This document shows, piece by piece, positions 62,981 to 64,000 of a stretch of 64,000 nt of DNA. Within the stretch, counting starts at the first letter, position 1; each line of letters begins with the position of its first letter. This DNA is from Chitinophagaceae bacterium C216 (GTDB lineage Bacteria > Bacteroidota > Bacteroidia > Chitinophagales > Chitinophagaceae), in assembly GCA_028485475.2 (NCBI GenBank), contig CP144143.1:186001-250000 (forward strand), read 5' to 3'. The position numbers and the translations under genes were made by a program. The notes beneath the pieces are model-generated. The model worked only from the letters and a program-made list of their open reading frames with translations, ran no database searches and had not been told where the DNA came from.

Positions 62981-64000
62981 TTGCCGGATTTTATATCTAT
63001 TGCAGATTATCATAAAAGACTGGAAGAAGGTAGTACCTCCTGTTTAGCTACTGTGGAGGAATACCTGGCTGCGATTGAAGCCAAAAAGCATTTGAATGCT
63101 TTTGTAGAAGTATATGCCGATGAAGCCAGAGCTCGTGCCAAAGAACTGGATGCATCCACCGCTCCAAAAGGCAAACTCCATGGTGTTGTTATCGGTATTA
63201 AAGATGTTATATGCCATAAAGGCCATAAAGTAACCGCCGCATCCAAAATTCTAGAAGGATTTACTGCTGTATTTTCTGCCACTGCTGTAGAACGGTTATT
63301 AGCCGAAGGAGCTATTATCATTGGGCGACTCAACTGTGACGAGTTTGCTATGGGCTCCACCAATGAGAACTCTGTTTACGGGAAAGTGCTCAACGCCGCA
63401 GATGAAACCCGCATTTCCGGAGGATCTTCTGGAGGGTCAGCTGTGGCCGTACAGGCCGGTTTGTGTATGGCCTCTCTAGGATCAGACACAGGAGGCTCGG
63501 TACGTCAGCCTGCCGATTTTTGTGGGATTGTTGGACTGAAACCTACTTATGGCCGCATCTCCCGATACGGATTGATTGCCTATGCATCTTCTTTTGATCA
63601 AATTGGAATATTTTCCCAAAATATACCCGATGCCGCATTATTGCTCGAAGTAATTGCCGGTCCAGATGAATACGACAGCACTGTATCGCTGAAACCGGTT
63701 CCCCAATATTCAAAAGAGCTAAAAAAAGAGCAAAAAAGCTATAAAATAGCCTATTTCCCTGAAGCTTTGAACCACGAAAGCCTTGACCCAGAAATTGGTG
63801 CAGCAATTAAAAATAAATTGGAAGAGTGGCAAACTCAGGGACATACTGTTGCACCGGTTACCTTTGATCTACTGGATTACATTGTTCCGGCGTACTATAT
63901 TCTTACTACTGCAGAAGCTGCATCCAACCTGTCAAGATACGATGGTGTAAAATATGGATACCGACATCCGGTACAGAACGACGCGGATTTGGATATATTT
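62981..64000 (+). CDS. gatA: Asp/Glu-tRNA amidotransferase subunit A (3' end outside window)
   Basis: The first 340 residues of GatA, which hydrolyses glutamine to amidate Glu-tRNA(Gln) or Asp-tRNA(Asn) with GatB and GatC. The amidase Ser-cisSer-Lys triad is visible in VIGIKDVI, ISGGSSGGSAVAVQAG and GSDTGGSVRQPA. I place the start at the TTG at 62981 (MPDFISIADYHKRLEEG): an in-frame TGA precedes it and no ATG exists before the conserved region. It may be cotranscribed with tatA. Confidence 0.95.
   Translation, partial: MPDFISIADYHKRLEEGSTSCLATVEEYLAAIEAKKHLNAFVEVYADEARARAKELDASTAPKGKLHGVVIGIKDVICHKGHKVTAASKILEGFTAVFSATAVERLLAEGAIIIGRLNCDEFAMGSTNENSVYGKVLNAADETRISGGSSGGSAVAVQAGLCMASLGSDTGGSVRQPADFCGIVGLKPTYGRISRYGLIAYASSFDQIGIFSQNIPDAALLLEVIAGPDEYDSTVSLKPVPQYSKELKKEQKSYKIAYFPEALNHESLDPEIGAAIKNKLEEWQTQGHTVAPVTFDLLDYIVPAYYILTTAEAASNLSRYDGVKYGYRHPVQNDADLDIF

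Overview
The window comes from a Bacteroidota genome, most likely of the Chitinophagaceae (inference). The grounds are several SusC/SusD outer-membrane pairs, lipoproteins with Bacteroidota-type lipoboxes, promoters of the TAnnTTTG type with no Shine-Dalgarno sequences, and a housekeeping set typical of the phylum. No insertion sequence, integrase, phage module or CRISPR array is visible.

Region 1 (1-26.3 kb, all on the minus strand apart from nothing of note on plus) is dominated by nutrient-uptake loci. Two paralogous DeoR-type regulators each head a SusC operon. The complete one (12.4-3.4 kb) runs DeoR, SusC, SusD, a DUF4623-type lipoprotein and a GHL10/DigH-like glycosidase. The other (DeoR, SusC) runs off the left edge. 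Both regulator genes carry 10-bp-period direct repeats upstream, which are candidate operators. After carA and a DUF3467 gene come two further SusC/SusD-like systems (17-14 kb and 26-20 kb). They lack degradative enzymes but carry surface lipoproteins (Ig-like plus lipid-binding family in one, DUF1735 in the other), and their SusC genes share an upstream A/T-rich element.

Region 2 (26.6-37.5 kb) is mostly housekeeping and metabolism: folD, queE, an exported three-gene set (TIM-barrel isomerase-like protein, Tat-type Gfo/Idh/MocA oxidoreductase, metallophosphoesterase), an ABC exporter, a thiolase, pyrD, a TerC-family protein and tRNA-Pro(CGG).

Region 3 (37.5-47.1 kb) has a sulfur theme. It holds three sulfatases, a siroheme-synthase-like/TSUP fusion, a PhyH-type dioxygenase with an SDR partner, a tRNA-Cys with odd stem pairs, a decayed susD remnant directly in front of two sulfatases, and a SufE-like protein in which the expected active-site Cys is Ser. 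The TSUP and PhyH promoters share a palindrome placed identically over the -33 region. The PhyH mRNA leader encodes a 26-residue peptide with five Cys codons in two clusters. Together these suggest a cysteine/sulfur-responsive regulon with a leader-peptide attenuator, the best candidate here for an undescribed system.

Region 4 (47.4-64 kb) carries a PAS histidine kinase with a REC-CRP fusion regulator, nagA, rsmE (no ordinary start codon at the expected N-terminus), dnaB, then pheT, a coiled-coil protein, zapA, a 6S-like RNA candidate and rny, then a secreted protein with a DLDDTA motif, a Bcr/CflA exporter, rplS, tatA and the 5' part of gatA.
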